Assembly: GCA_021325295.1 (NCBI GenBank)
Contig: JAJPHM010000079.1
Coordinates: forward strand, 1 to 50,729
DNA: 50,729 nt
Source: Nitrososphaeraceae archaeon
Lineage (GTDB): Archaea > Thermoproteota > Nitrososphaeria > Nitrososphaerales > Nitrososphaeraceae
Reading direction: 5' to 3'
Within the stretch, counting starts at the first letter, position 1. Every line of letters starts with the position of its first letter. Positions 7,483 to 15,673 of the stretch are shown here, in pieces. The notes beneath the pieces were generated by a model. The model saw nothing but the letters and a program-made list of their open reading frames with translations. It ran no database searches and was not told the DNA's origin. The translations under genes and the position numbers were made by a program.

Positions 7483-8199
7483 TCAACTCACCTTTATAAC
7501 AGGTTTGTCAGATCCTATAGCCATAACCATCTCGACAGGAAGCTCAACTGATCTATCTTCAATTGAGACAAGGGCTCTTGTAGGTAAGGAGAACAATCCT
7601 TCTCTCAAATCGTCAACTTTTCCAATCTTGCCTGCGTTTTCCCCACTTATAATGAGGGCAAGGCAGTTTTTCTCAAACTTTATGCTGTCAGTAATCTGGG
7701 CGTCAGGAAGCTGTATTATGCAGGTATCACCCACAGCAAAATTTTTACCGCTTATTACAGTCTTGCCATCGTGAAAACCATATTGCAGCCTTTTGCCCTT
7801 TGTCATAGTTTTGTGCGTGATCTTGACAAGTTTTACAGATTTTTCTGAACTTTCTATTGCTATTGGAACAAGTGGTTTTGAGCCTTTAGGAACCAACCTG
7901 TATGATTGACCTGTGACCGCAAGTTCGATTACATCCATAAGCCCTACAGCAAAATTTACATCATATCTTGTTATCCCATCCACCATAACCTTGCCGGCCA
8001 AGACAATTTTCTGGGCCTCGTGCATTGTGCTTGCCAACCCAAGTACATCACGCAGAACCATCCCAAGTGGGTAAGATCTATTCTTTGGATGGGGTCCTGG
8101 TCTTACTCTGAGTACAAATTGGCTCTGTTTTCTTTTGATGTTCCAAAAGCTTGGAGCCATCTGCCTTTTTACTCTGCTATCTCCGCCTTTTTTGCCCAT
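7483..8199 (-). CDS. rps4e: Ribosomal protein S4e (eS4)
   Basis: 238 residues, an archaeal/eukaryotic-only ribosomal protein. It has the N-terminal MGKKGGDSRVKRQMAPSFW, an S4 RNA-binding domain around residues 40-100 (SYPLGMVLRDVLGLASTMHEAQKI), a central eS4 domain and a KOW-like C-terminal motif (ISGENAGKIGKVDD). The ATG at 8199 overlaps the last base of the L24 stop, implying coupled translation; the gene order L24-S4e-L5 is the archaeal standard. Confidence 0.96.
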   Translation of the reverse strand: MGKKGGDSRVKRQMAPSFWNIKRKQSQFVLRVRPGPHPKNRSYPLGMVLRDVLGLASTMHEAQKIVLAGKVMVDGITRYDVNFAVGLMDVIELAVTGQSYRLVPKGSKPLVPIAIESSEKSVKLVKITHKTMTKGKRLQYGFHDGKTVISGKNFAVGDTCIIQLPDAQITDSIKFEKNCLALIISGENAGKIGKVDDLREGLFSLPTRALVSIEDRSVELPVEMVMAIGSDKPVIKVS

Positions 8200-8732
8200 T
8201 ACTTGTTATCAGACTCCATTTGCTCTCGTTTTTCGTTAGCCACTTTATCTCTTTGCTTTTGTGTTTCCTTTTCTTTTGCTTTATGCATTTCCTGCCTCTC
8301 TGTCTTTGGTTTAGATTTAACTTTCTTGTCCATTGCCCTTTCCTTTTCCTCCTTACTTTCGGCCTGCTCTTGAGTTGGTTCAGATTCAGCAGCTTTGAGC
8401 GGCTGAAGTCGCTTTAACCTCAACTTGTCGCTCAATTCTAATCCTACAATCTTTACGTTTGAAGAATGAATTGGAACCTTCACGTTTCCGCCGCGCACCT
8501 TTTCCCTCTGTATCCCCTCTATTTCAAGCGTTCCCATTTCGATATTTACCTTACTGACTTTTCCTTCTATTCCAGCATATTCTCCTCTCAAGACTTTGAT
8601 TGAATCTCCTTTTATGACGCGCATGCTCTTTCTGCCATATTGTTTCTTCAGTGTGTCATCAAGGGCAGCGCTTGCCATTTTATCACGGATATGTTTTGGA
8701 ACATGCAAAAGTTTTGGATTCAGGTTGGTCAT
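8199..8732 (-). CDS. rpl24: Ribosomal protein L24 with charged C-terminal extension (uL24)
   Basis: 177 residues. Residues 1-105 are a normal archaeal L24 with a KOW motif (VIKGDSIKVLRGEYAGIEGKVSKV) and the IEGIQREKVRGGNVKVPIHSSNV signature. Residues about 110-177 are an extra tail almost wholly Lys/Glu/Gln/Arg, predicted helical or disordered, ending REQMESDNK. Archaeal L24 is usually about 110-140 residues, so this tail is unusual; it may be a lineage extension contacting rRNA or ribosome-associated factors. Gene position between L14 and S4e is typical. Confidence 0.94.
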   Translation of the reverse strand: MTNLNPKLLHVPKHIRDKMASAALDDTLKKQYGRKSMRVIKGDSIKVLRGEYAGIEGKVSKVNIEMGTLEIEGIQREKVRGGNVKVPIHSSNVKIVGLELSDKLRLKRLQPLKAAESEPTQEQAESKEEKERAMDKKVKSKPKTERQEMHKAKEKETQKQRDKVANEKREQMESDNK

Positions 8733-8753
8733 ATGTACATTACCTCATACCAC

Positions 8754-9191
8754 CTAGACAATTATTGGAGCCAAGTTTGCTATTCTTGGCCATTTCTCTG
8801 CTGCTTCAGCAGCAACTGGTCCTTTGATATCTGTCCCTTTGATCTCCCCTTCAGGTGTAACCAAGACGGCTGCATTATCTTCAAACGCTATACGCACACC
8901 ATTCAACCTCCGTATTGGATATTTTTGTCGAATTATCACAGCTCCAAAGATCTGCTTACGCAGCTCAGACGGACCCTTTTTAACAGTTACAGTAACAAGG
9001 TCACCTACTGCTGCAGCTGGCTGCCTGGAATGTCTGCCTTTGTACCGAGTCACTTGAGCAATCCTGAGAATTTTAGCTCCAGTATTATCTGCACATACAA
9101 GAGTAGCAGTTACGGGAAGGGCCCTTGTAATGTAGGGTCTGAATTCTTCAACACCCTTTGCTGAAACCGCTCTGGACTTAGTCGCTGCCAC
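8754..9191 (-). CDS. rpl14: Ribosomal protein L14 (uL14)
   Basis: 145 residues. The core TATLVCADNTGAKILRIAQV, then RRLNGVRIAFEDNAAVLVTPEGEIKGTDIKGPVAAE and the C-terminal WPRIANLAPIIV are classic uL14 motifs of the large-subunit face near bridge B5. The start is GTG at 9191, overlapping the end of S17 by 14 nt. The N-terminal extension of about 20 residues is normal in archaea. Confidence 0.96.
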   Translation of the reverse strand: MAATKSRAVSAKGVEEFRPYITRALPVTATLVCADNTGAKILRIAQVTRYKGRHSRQPAAAVGDLVTVTVKKGPSELRKQIFGAVIIRQKYPIRRLNGVRIAFEDNAAVLVTPEGEIKGTDIKGPVAAEAAEKWPRIANLAPIIV

Positions 9192-9516
9192 CCTTCCTAC
9201 CCACCTCTATTACCACAAACGAAATAGTCTTTGAAAGTGGCCTGCATTCTGCGATTCTCACTTCTTCCCCTTCTTTTACATCAACGCATTCTGGAAGATA
9301 TGCATGGACTTTTGATCTGCTCCTCTCGTACCGCTTGTACTTCTGCACAGGCCTTGGATACTCACGGGATACTACAACCATATTCTTTGCCTTAGAGCTT
9401 TCCACTATACCTGTGAATAGCTTGCCCCTTATAGGAAGTGTTCCATGGAACGGGCAGAGTTTATCTGCGCACGACCTTCTTGGAGGAATAACCGATATAC
9501 CAATATTTCTTGCCAA
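9178..9516 (-). CDS. rps17: Ribosomal protein S17 (uS17)
   Basis: 112 residues. CPFHGTLPIRGKLFTGIVESSKAKNMVVV and YERSRSKVHAYLPECVDVKEGEEVRIAECRPLSKT carry the OB-fold and the conserved S17 signature. Two N-terminal cysteines (SCADKLCPFHG) are archaeal-type. The start is TTG at 9516, giving MARNIGI; no in-frame ATG fits. It lies between Rpp29 and L14. Confidence 0.95.
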   Translation of the reverse strand: MARNIGISVIPPRRSCADKLCPFHGTLPIRGKLFTGIVESSKAKNMVVVSREYPRPVQKYKRYERSRSKVHAYLPECVDVKEGEEVRIAECRPLSKTISFVVIEVGRKGGSD

Positions 9517-9538
9517 TTTTTATTCATCTCTGTTCAAG

Positions 9539-9799
9539 TCAAATACGATCCTCAGGCCTTGCAATCAGACCTGAACCACTTATAAAGCAAGCGGAACCTC
9601 GGATATATACAGCAAGCTTCGTGATACATATTTTTGCAATCTTTCTTAGCTTGCCTTCATCTGTCCTTATTGTAATCATGTTCTTTGATTCAAATACAAC
9701 TGTTCCATGGAGACCGATCAAAGCCTTATCAGCAGACTCCACAACTTTAGTATTCAGTCCAATGATTTCATGGACCAAAATATTTTCTTCTGATATCAT
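9539..9799 (-). CDS. rnp1: Ribonuclease P protein component 1 (Rpp29/Pop4)
   Basis: 86 residues with the Sm-like barrel of Rpp29: IIGLNTKVVESADKALIGLHGTVVFESKNMITIRT, then a short C-terminal strand ending SGSGLIARPEDRI. In archaea Rpp29 binds the specificity domain of RNase P RNA with Rpp21 for tRNA 5' maturation. Its place between L29 and S17 is the conserved archaeal location, although the eIF1/SUI1 gene that often lies between L29 and rnp1 is absent here. The ATG at 9799 overlaps the L29 stop by 4 nt. Confidence 0.93.
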   Translation of the reverse strand: MISEENILVHEIIGLNTKVVESADKALIGLHGTVVFESKNMITIRTDEGKLRKIAKICITKLAVYIRGSACFISGSGLIARPEDRI

Positions 9800-10026
9800 T
9801 GTTTGGCAGATACTTCCTTTTCCTGTTCTTCTTTATCTTCATTCAAAAGCGTCATTATACGAGCTATGTCTCTCCGCAACCATCGAATATCTCCTGCTTC
9901 TTTTTTCAATGTGCCTTTTGCTTTTTCTGACCTTAGCTTTGCTAGATCTGCCTTGAGCTCTGCCAGCTTTTCAGAGAGGTCAGTTCTGTTCATTTCACGA
10001 AGTGTTTTTATCTTAAGCCTAGCCAA
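9796..10026 (-). CDS. rpl29: Ribosomal protein L29 (uL29)
   Basis: 76 residues, all helical. LKIKTLREMNRTDLSEKLAELKADLAKLRSEKAKGTL and the IRWLRRDIARIMTLLNE second helix match uL29 at the peptide-exit site. The start is TTG at 10026, seven bases after the S3 stop. The C-terminus has a short Glu/Lys tail. Standard order S3-L29. Confidence 0.94.
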   Translation of the reverse strand: MARLKIKTLREMNRTDLSEKLAELKADLAKLRSEKAKGTLKKEAGDIRWLRRDIARIMTLLNEDKEEQEKEVSAKQ

Positions 10027-10033
10027 TTTCTAT

Positions 10034-10756
10034 TCAGCTCTCCTTTTGTAAGCTCTCTGAACCAGTCGTTTCTTCAGTGGCGCTTATTTTAGGTTCCTTG
10101 GTATCAGCTTCTGAAGTTTCCGGTTCTGGCTGGTCACCGGTAACTGGTTTTGGTTGGACAGCAGAACCATCCGCTAGTTCAAATTCTGGTGGTACTGCGT
10201 CTTTTACTGCGATTCTTAGCTGTATACCCATAAGACCCATTTTGGTCAGAACATGTGCAACCCCAGTCTTGACTATTCTATCAGATACGTTGCCGCTTTT
10301 CGGTACAATCCCAAGTGTATGCTTTTCAAAATGTGCCCGCTCACTTCGAAGCTTTCCGGAAATTGTCACTTCAACTCCCATTGCACCTGCATTCATTATC
10401 GTGTTAAGCGACCACATGGCAGCTCTCCTGAACGCTGTACCGCGCTCTATTAGCTGCACTATCCTATTGCACATTATCTTTGGGTTAAGTTCAGGTGTAG
10501 AAACTTCAAGCACAGAAATCTGAGGATTCGCAAGTCCAAACTTTTGCTCCAACTTTAGGGTCAAGTCTTTTATTCCTACGCCTTTTCTGCCAATGACAAG
10601 ACCTGGTCTTGTTACATAAAGTGTTATTTTGGTACCGACAGGTGTCTTTTGGATATCCACACCACCATAACCTGCGTCTTTGAGAACACCTGCAAGGAAT
10701 TCGTCAAGCTCCATATTCCGGTAGTTGTTCTTCATGACGTTCTTTACAGCACTCAT
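10034..10756 (-). CDS. rps3: Ribosomal protein S3 (uS3)
   Basis: 240 residues. The KH-type-2 domain holds TRPGLVIGRKGVGIKDLTLKLEQ (the GxxG loop), and the C-terminal half has RAAMWSLNTIMNAGAMGVEVTISGKLRSERA, the mRNA-entry and helicase face. The last 40 residues form an acidic/Thr/Ser-rich tail (GDQPEPETSEADTKEPK) typical of archaeal S3. The ATG at 10756 overlaps the L22 stop by 4 nt. Confidence 0.96.
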   Translation of the reverse strand: MSAVKNVMKNNYRNMELDEFLAGVLKDAGYGGVDIQKTPVGTKITLYVTRPGLVIGRKGVGIKDLTLKLEQKFGLANPQISVLEVSTPELNPKIMCNRIVQLIERGTAFRRAAMWSLNTIMNAGAMGVEVTISGKLRSERAHFEKHTLGIVPKSGNVSDRIVKTGVAHVLTKMGLMGIQLRIAVKDAVPPEFELADGSAVQPKPVTGDQPEPETSEADTKEPKISATEETTGSESLQKES

Positions 10757-11226
10757 TCAGCCCTTGCCTCCTGTGCAACAATCTCTATATGTATCAAAAA
10801 GTCAAATTTTGGGCTGGACCTGCCCATGGCACGAGGAGTGAAGCGCTCTACCTTTGTTCCCTTATGAACAACCACGCTGACAATTCTTAGCCTATCGAGA
10901 TCCATACCTTTGTACTCTGCATTTGATTCAAGGTTATCAAGGAGCTTTAGGAATTCATGCGCTGCCTTTTGCGGATATCTTCCTGCAAAAAATCCGTCGC
11001 GAATATTTGACCTATGCGCGACTTCATTGTTATATCGCCTGTAGGGCACTGCAAGTTTTCGAGCTATGACAGATTCTAAAAACTCACGTGCATTTTCTAT
11101 TGACATACCTTTTATTGCAATAGCAACTTCTCTGGCGTGTTTATGTGAAATATCCTTTTCTCTAATAGCTGATCGGACCTGTCTTGATTTGTCAAAATTC
11201 TGAAAGGAATAAGAAAAATTAGGCAT
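10753..11226 (-). CDS. rpl22: Ribosomal protein L22 (uL22)
   Basis: 157 residues of archaeal-type uL22: SHKHAREVAIAIKGMSIENAREFLESVIARKLAVPYRRYNNEVAHR, then FLKLLDNLESNAEYKGMDLDRLRIVSVVVHKGTKVERFTPRAMGRSS, the extended hairpin that lines the exit tunnel. It is 12 nt downstream of S19 and overlaps S3. Confidence 0.95.
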   Translation of the reverse strand: MPNFSYSFQNFDKSRQVRSAIREKDISHKHAREVAIAIKGMSIENAREFLESVIARKLAVPYRRYNNEVAHRSNIRDGFFAGRYPQKAAHEFLKLLDNLESNAEYKGMDLDRLRIVSVVVHKGTKVERFTPRAMGRSSPKFDFLIHIEIVAQEARAE

Positions 11227-11238
11227 TCAAGATCACTA

Positions 11239-11646
11239 CTACTTTAGCGGAACATATAAGCTCGACCTTGATGCGCCTACACCCGGTGCTCCGTGTTGGA
11301 CACGTTTGTTTGTTATCGCATATTCTCCCAAGTAATGACCAACCATTTCTGGCTTGATATTTACCTGTGAAAACTCTTTTCCATTATGAACATAAATTGT
11401 AAGGCCAGTCATGTCTGGAAGTATAATCATATCCCTAACATGCGTTTTCAATTGGCCCTTTAGCTTACCCTCACGAGCCAGTTTTACTTTTTCGCGCAGC
11501 TTTCTTTTTTCATCGTTCATATATTTTCCTACTCTCTTGTCAAGCGACCTGCGCTGTCGCGAGTTCAAAAGCGGAAGCAGATTCTCAACAGACATGGTCT
11601 GTAGCTGTTCCTGAGAGTAGCCCTTAAATTTGAATTCACGGACCAA
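11239..11646 (-). CDS. rps19: Ribosomal protein S19 (uS19)
   Basis: 135 residues. REFKFKGYSQEQLQTMSVENLLPLLNSRQRRSL is the archaeal/eukaryotic N-terminal part, followed by the universal core LPDMTGLTIYVHNGKEFSQVNIKPEMVGHYLGEYAITNK and RVQHGAPGVGASRSSLYVPLK. Start is TTG at 11646, supported by an AGGTGA Shine-Dalgarno sequence about 9 nt upstream and a TATA-like element. L2, which normally lies just upstream in archaea, is missing from the 103-nt spacer to L23, so S19 opens a second transcription unit. Confidence 0.95.
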   Translation of the reverse strand: MVREFKFKGYSQEQLQTMSVENLLPLLNSRQRRSLDKRVGKYMNDEKRKLREKVKLAREGKLKGQLKTHVRDMIILPDMTGLTIYVHNGKEFSQVNIKPEMVGHYLGEYAITNKRVQHGAPGVGASRSSLYVPLK

Positions 11647-11652
11647 CTATAT

Positions 11653-11688
11653 CATTCACCTTTCGCGCATAATACTACTTTTAAATCT
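11653..11688 (-). promoter_or_regulatory. S19 promoter and Shine-Dalgarno
   Basis: In minus-strand sense, AGATTTAAAAGT (11677-11688) is a TATA-like box about 35 nt before the TTG start, and AAGGTGAAT (11653-11661) matches the anti-Shine-Dalgarno end of archaeal 16S rRNA. The ribosome-binding site decides the TTG start of S19. Confidence 0.6.
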
Positions 11689-11749
11689 AACGAGAAATGT
11701 GATCGGTGGCTCTGGCTATTCATGCTCTTTTGCTCCAATTCTTTTGCCG

Positions 11750-12055
11750 TTACACTAGGCCAAGCTTGGTTGCAAGGTCTCTTGCACCTTCTACTGCCTT
11801 AAACTTTACAAATGCCTTCTTACCCTGAATTGTTCGCGCAGTATTGACTTCTATTGCTTCAGATTCATAGAGTATTCTTAATGCTTCAATGATCCTTCTC
11901 TTAGAAGCTCTTTCATTGACAATAAAGGTCAACTTATTCTCTCTTTCTATAAGGTTAAACGTCTTTTCAGTAACATACGGTGCGAGAATTATGGCACTTG
12001 CGTCCTCAGTCGACATGCCCTTTGTATCTTTTTTGCTGCCGGTCTTGTCGCTCAT
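11750..12055 (-). CDS. rpl23: Ribosomal protein L23 (uL23)
   Basis: 101 residues. ILAPYVTEKTFNLIERENKLTFIVNERASKRRIIEALRILYE is the conserved uL23 fold at the exit tunnel, where SRP docks; the C-terminal VNTARTIQGKKAFVKFKAVEGARDLATKLGLV completes it. The N-terminal 22 residues are a polar tail. The ATG overlaps the L4 stop by 4 nt. No L2 gene follows. Confidence 0.95.
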   Translation of the reverse strand: MSDKTGSKKDTKGMSTEDASAIILAPYVTEKTFNLIERENKLTFIVNERASKRRIIEALRILYESEAIEVNTARTIQGKKAFVKFKAVEGARDLATKLGLV

Positions 12056-12870
12056 TTGCTTCTTATCATCTCCATTATTCTGTGCAACGGGGCTTGCAAG
12101 TTCTTTAGCTCACCTATTGCATTTTCGGAAAAAATAGTTAAGCGAATAGGTTTCGAACCAGGAGTCAAATCAAGAACGCTCAGTTCCTTGGTTGTCTTTA
12201 TATCTATGCCAGAGATCGATCTGGAAAGCGCAACTACTTTTGACCCGCTTCCCACTACCAAAAGAGCGCTTGTTCCTGAACGAGCTGGCCTACCTCTTCG
12301 TCTGCCAGTTCCCGAACGCGCTTTCCGCGTTACACGAGCCCTAGTCAGGTCATCTCCTATACCAATTACATTGAGAATAGTTATCAACTGTTTTGTTTTT
12401 GTAATTGATTCAATCTCATTTGAAACAACTATCGGCAGCGAAGAGATTTTTCCGAGCTTGTGGCCTCTATTTTCAATCAGATCTCTTCTACAGGTTGCAG
12501 CTATTGCAGAGCAGAGACCAAGCCTCTTTTCTTTTTCATTTATTTTTTTGTAAATATTTTTCCAAGATTCTGGCGGATGAGCCACTCTTCCATGTCGAAC
12601 TCCAGCTACACCGGCAGCCTGTCCCGCTCTGGGGAAGCCCTCGCCCCTTGCTCTAGCAAGTCTGGCTATTCCAAGCCCTGTGTTTCTAGATTCTGCACTG
12701 ACCATCTCTCCTGCAGCTGGGTATCTGCCTTGTCTTTGAAAAGAATGAGAAAGCAAATTAACATAGACTTTGTGTATCACTTCGGGGCGATATGGTGTAT
12801 CAAACACAGGAGGAAGCTCAATATCGCCTTGACTTGATCCATCCACACCTACAACCTTGCTTACTGCCAT
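12052..12870 (-). CDS. rpl4: Ribosomal protein L4 (uL4)
   Basis: 272 residues of archaeal L4. Motifs: VFDTPYRPEVIHKVYVNLLSHSFQRQGRYPAAGEMVSAES, the tunnel loop GEGFPRAGQAAGVAGVRHGRVAHPPESWKNIYKKINEKE, and VTRKARSGTGRRRGRPARSGTSALLVV. The start ATG follows the L3 stop by one base, and its stop overlaps L23: L3-L4-L23 are tightly coupled. Confidence 0.96.
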   Translation of the reverse strand: MAVSKVVGVDGSSQGDIELPPVFDTPYRPEVIHKVYVNLLSHSFQRQGRYPAAGEMVSAESRNTGLGIARLARARGEGFPRAGQAAGVAGVRHGRVAHPPESWKNIYKKINEKEKRLGLCSAIAATCRRDLIENRGHKLGKISSLPIVVSNEIESITKTKQLITILNVIGIGDDLTRARVTRKARSGTGRRRGRPARSGTSALLVVGSGSKVVALSRSISGIDIKTTKELSVLDLTPGSKPIRLTIFSENAIGELKNLQAPLHRIMEMIRSK

Positions 12871-12871
12871 C

Positions 12872-13891
12872 TTACTGAACCACTACCTCTATTACTTTGG
12901 GTTCAAGAATCTTCTTTGGAACATTTCTAATTGGCTGCCTCAACTTGACAAGCCGTTTTGGAACGCCCGGAACCGATCCTCTCAGAACCATATAATCTCC
13001 CCTTACAAGGCCAAAATGTTTGAATCCGCCTGATGGGTTAATCGATCCTGCCCTTTGACCTTGGTCTTGGGAATCTCTTTCTGTATTTGACATGATAAGT
13101 ATTCTCTTGTTGTATTCTGTTCTTTGGTGAAATCCTCTCTGTCCTTGTCTTGCAACAGTGTACATGACTACAGCAGGAGAGATTGGACCTAATGTTCCTA
13201 CAGCACGCACACTCTTTCTCGATTTGTGCTGTTTTCTCTTGACTCCAAATCGCGTAATCGGACCCTCTACCCCTTTCCCTCTTGTGATACCAGAAACATC
13301 TACATTCTGCCCAACTTGAAAGACATCAGAGACCTTTAGCTCCTTACCGAGTATGGATTTCAGGTATTCGTATTTTGACTTCAAGTCCTTTCCTGCGACT
13401 CCGATTTCGAATACAAATGGTTTTTTCTGTGAGATATTGATATCATGTGGAGATATTGCAACTATAGCCATGACCGAACTTGCTTTCCCAATCAGAGAAT
13501 CAGCCTTTGCGATTGAATCCTCTGTATATTTGACTATGAACCTTCTAGCCAGTTCTTTTGGTGTGTCTCTCGCGTAGACATCAAATATGGCATGGTCTCC
13601 GTAAACGTCACTTTTGTAACCACGTATTCCAATGATTTTCAGAGGAGGAGTTGCAATAATAGTACACGGGTTCAGCAACTGTTTGCCAAAATTAGGGGTT
13701 TTCTCACGATCGTCTATGGTCAAGACATGAATTCCGCCGACTTTGAAGCCGGCAAACCCCATAAGAGAAGGCTTGTCAGAGGAAGCCATTTCAGGCCAAG
13801 TTCGCACTCTGGCTTCCAGACTCTTGGCCCTAGCTCTTGGCCGAAAAGCAATACTGCCCCTTCTTGGGGCGCTATATTTACGATGACCCAT
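12872..13891 (-). CDS. rpl3: Ribosomal protein L3 (uL3)
   Basis: 339 residues, the archaeal length. MGHRKYSAPRRGSIAFRPRAR at the N-terminus, GFAGFKVGGIHVLTIDD, and the W-finger-type core FQVGQNVDVSGITRGKGVEGPITRFGVKRKQHKSRKS identify uL3, an early-assembly protein near the peptidyl-transferase centre. It is first in the ribosomal operon, with a TATA-like element about 39 nt upstream, so the operon probably starts here rather than at the methyltransferase gene. Confidence 0.96.
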   Translation of the reverse strand: MGHRKYSAPRRGSIAFRPRARAKSLEARVRTWPEMASSDKPSLMGFAGFKVGGIHVLTIDDREKTPNFGKQLLNPCTIIATPPLKIIGIRGYKSDVYGDHAIFDVYARDTPKELARRFIVKYTEDSIAKADSLIGKASSVMAIVAISPHDINISQKKPFVFEIGVAGKDLKSKYEYLKSILGKELKVSDVFQVGQNVDVSGITRGKGVEGPITRFGVKRKQHKSRKSVRAVGTLGPISPAVVMYTVARQGQRGFHQRTEYNKRILIMSNTERDSQDQGQRAGSINPSGGFKHFGLVRGDYMVLRGSVPGVPKRLVKLRQPIRNVPKKILEPKVIEVVVQ

Positions 13892-13924
13892 AGATCAGAT
13901 ACTGGATGTTGACTCTTACACTCC

Positions 13925-13934
13925 CTTTAATAAG
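13925..13934 (-). promoter_or_regulatory. TATA box of the ribosomal operon (L3)
   Basis: The minus strand reads CTTATTAAAG centred about 39 nt before the L3 ATG (13891). It lies in the 93-nt gap between L3 and the upstream SPOUT methyltransferase gene, giving the operon a short 5' leader. Confidence 0.5.
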
Positions 13935-13984
13935 TTATTTGAACTTGGAAGCATCGATTCTTTTCCTGTAAACAATCCACAAAA

Positions 13985-14869
13985 TCAATGATCTAATTTC
14001 GATATTGTATTATTTAAAATCGCCAGGCTGCCAAGCAGTGCTTCTTCCATTCGGACAGTCTCTGTGCCTTGATTTGGAAACATATTTACAACAAACTGAT
14101 AGGACCTTGTATTGCTTCCCTCTTTTGCCAGAATTTCTTGTATCCCGTACTTTGGAGCTCCGAAGACAACCAAAAGATTCTTTGCTGATTTTGCACTTTC
14201 TAAAAACTGATTTTCTTTTTTTGCAAATGGGATGCCTTTTCTAGATGTAATAATAACTTCTGTACCTTCCATATTTTTTAGTAACTTGCTAAGAGATTGC
14301 GCCTCTCTTACTTGGTATCCCCAATATTCTCTAATTTCCTCTTCTTTAGCTTCTGATACCTGCAGGTCAGGAAATGTTGAGATGAATTTGACATTAATTT
14401 TCTTGCCTTCAAAACCAGATCCCTCAAAAGGAATAGGTGAACCAAGTCCGGCTTCTGCAAATAACTTGCCTTTGGCATTTACCAGTACAGCTGGACGCGT
14501 ATCACCTATTTTGAATTTCCTTATGTCCTGTAGTGGCCTATGGTGGGGTGCCTTTATTGGGTGAAGCATGCCTGCGTATTCGAGCTCGTCCATCTTTGGG
14601 TACAGAATTCTCCTCAGGTACTGTGGGGTATCAAGATAGCGAAGGATTGTCTTAAGAAGCAAAGGGTCACGTCTTTCAATACTTGAAAGGGGATCTTTGT
14701 AAACAAAGATCTTTTCCGTTCTAAATATTGAGCACGCACGTGCAATCTGCGAAACCTTGACGCTTTTATCACGCTTTGTCTGCTCATCAGAAAGGCAGGA
14801 ATCAGGAATTGCAACCCAGATATGGGGCAATGCTGGTCTTGAATTATTTGCAACTGTAGTCTGTGTCAT
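13985..14869 (-). CDS. SPOUT-superfamily RNA methyltransferase (DUF171/SPOUT1-like)
   Basis: 294 residues. The order is an N-terminal SPOUT part (LPHIWVAIPDSCLSDEQTK, KVSQIARACSIFRTEKIFVY), a central OB-fold-like insertion (KIGDTRPAVLVNAKGKLFAEAGLGSPIPFEG), and a C-terminal knot region with LLVVFGAPKYGIQEILAKEG and VVNMFPNQGTETVRMEEALLGSLAILN, where the NxxPxQGTxTVR-type stretch forms the SAM-binding trefoil knot. The archaeal gene is commonly found just upstream of rpl3, as here. The substrate is probably rRNA (inference); relatives in eukaryotes are SPOUT1/CENP-32. Confidence 0.85.
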   Translation of the reverse strand: MTQTTVANNSRPALPHIWVAIPDSCLSDEQTKRDKSVKVSQIARACSIFRTEKIFVYKDPLSSIERRDPLLLKTILRYLDTPQYLRRILYPKMDELEYAGMLHPIKAPHHRPLQDIRKFKIGDTRPAVLVNAKGKLFAEAGLGSPIPFEGSGFEGKKINVKFISTFPDLQVSEAKEEEIREYWGYQVREAQSLSKLLKNMEGTEVIITSRKGIPFAKKENQFLESAKSAKNLLVVFGAPKYGIQEILAKEGSNTRSYQFVVNMFPNQGTETVRMEEALLGSLAILNNTISKLDH

Positions 14870-14891
14870 TTACCTAACTGCCCACATACGC

Positions 14892-15554
14892 CTATTCTGC
14901 TAACAGCTGCTCTATGGCAGTGTGAAGCGAGCCACTGGAGCCAAAGTACGTGGCTCGTAACATTCCCTTTCTATCCACAAGTATGACAGATGGCGTACCC
15001 CTTAGTGCATAGGTTTCAAAAGTTTGTGCAGAATATTGTTTTGATTTAAGATATTCCTTTACCCTTCCAATGAGCACTTGTCGGTCCTTTTCGCTGTACG
15101 AACGAAAATCGGGAACATTAGCTTCTATAAAGTCTGCCACACGGCTTTCGGTCAGGGCACCGTCCTCTTTTTTGAGATAGTCCATGCCTACAGGGAAAGG
15201 TATCTTGTATGGCAGCTTGTTCCCTTCGCGCAATTGTCCAGCATACGCAAGGGCGTTGAGTGTTTCACCGATTACTTCGCCGGTGGTCACCAATTTGCGA
15301 AGATTCTCGACAGTATTCTTGTCAAAATCCTCAAATGCAGTTGCCATCCCCAGCACAGTGAGTCCTTTTTCTCGGTATTCTTTATACAAGCTTATCGCCT
15401 CGGGAATACCATACAGAAAGCAGCCAGGACAGTTGACTTGGAAAACTTCTACAAGTACAACGTTTCCGCGCTCATTCTCCAGTGAGGTCGGCCGGCCCTG
15501 AACCCATTCAGAGATCTTGAGCTCTGGAGCCCTCGACCCAAGTCTGACTACCAT
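14892..15554 (-). CDS. Thioredoxin-fold redoxin (TlpA/AhpC-TSA-like, CPGC)
   Basis: 220 residues with no signal peptide. The redox motif NCPGC (Cys42 and Cys45 in this numbering) follows VVLVEVFQV, and a cis-Pro loop RGTPSVILVDRKG occurs near the C-terminus. An insertion of about 90 residues between the motif and the cis-Pro includes two helix-rich stretches. It resembles redoxin/TlpA proteins found in other thaumarchaea; role in thiol-disulfide exchange or peroxide removal is inferred. Start: the ATG at 15554 lies about 28 nt after a TATA-like AAATTAATTTAAG, fitting a leaderless message; a GTG at 15569 is the longer alternative. Confidence 0.75.
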   Translation of the reverse strand: MVVRLGSRAPELKISEWVQGRPTSLENERGNVVLVEVFQVNCPGCFLYGIPEAISLYKEYREKGLTVLGMATAFEDFDKNTVENLRKLVTTGEVIGETLNALAYAGQLREGNKLPYKIPFPVGMDYLKKEDGALTESRVADFIEANVPDFRSYSEKDRQVLIGRVKEYLKSKQYSAQTFETYALRGTPSVILVDRKGMLRATYFGSSGSLHTAIEQLLAE

Positions 15555-15673
15555 ATCAGAATGCAACACATACTCCTTAAATTAATTTTACCAAATGAAA
15601 ACATGAGCAAGGAAGAGCTGTGCTTAAAAATACAAAAGAACTGATGAAGGAAAGGAAAGTGGCGTAATGTGAC

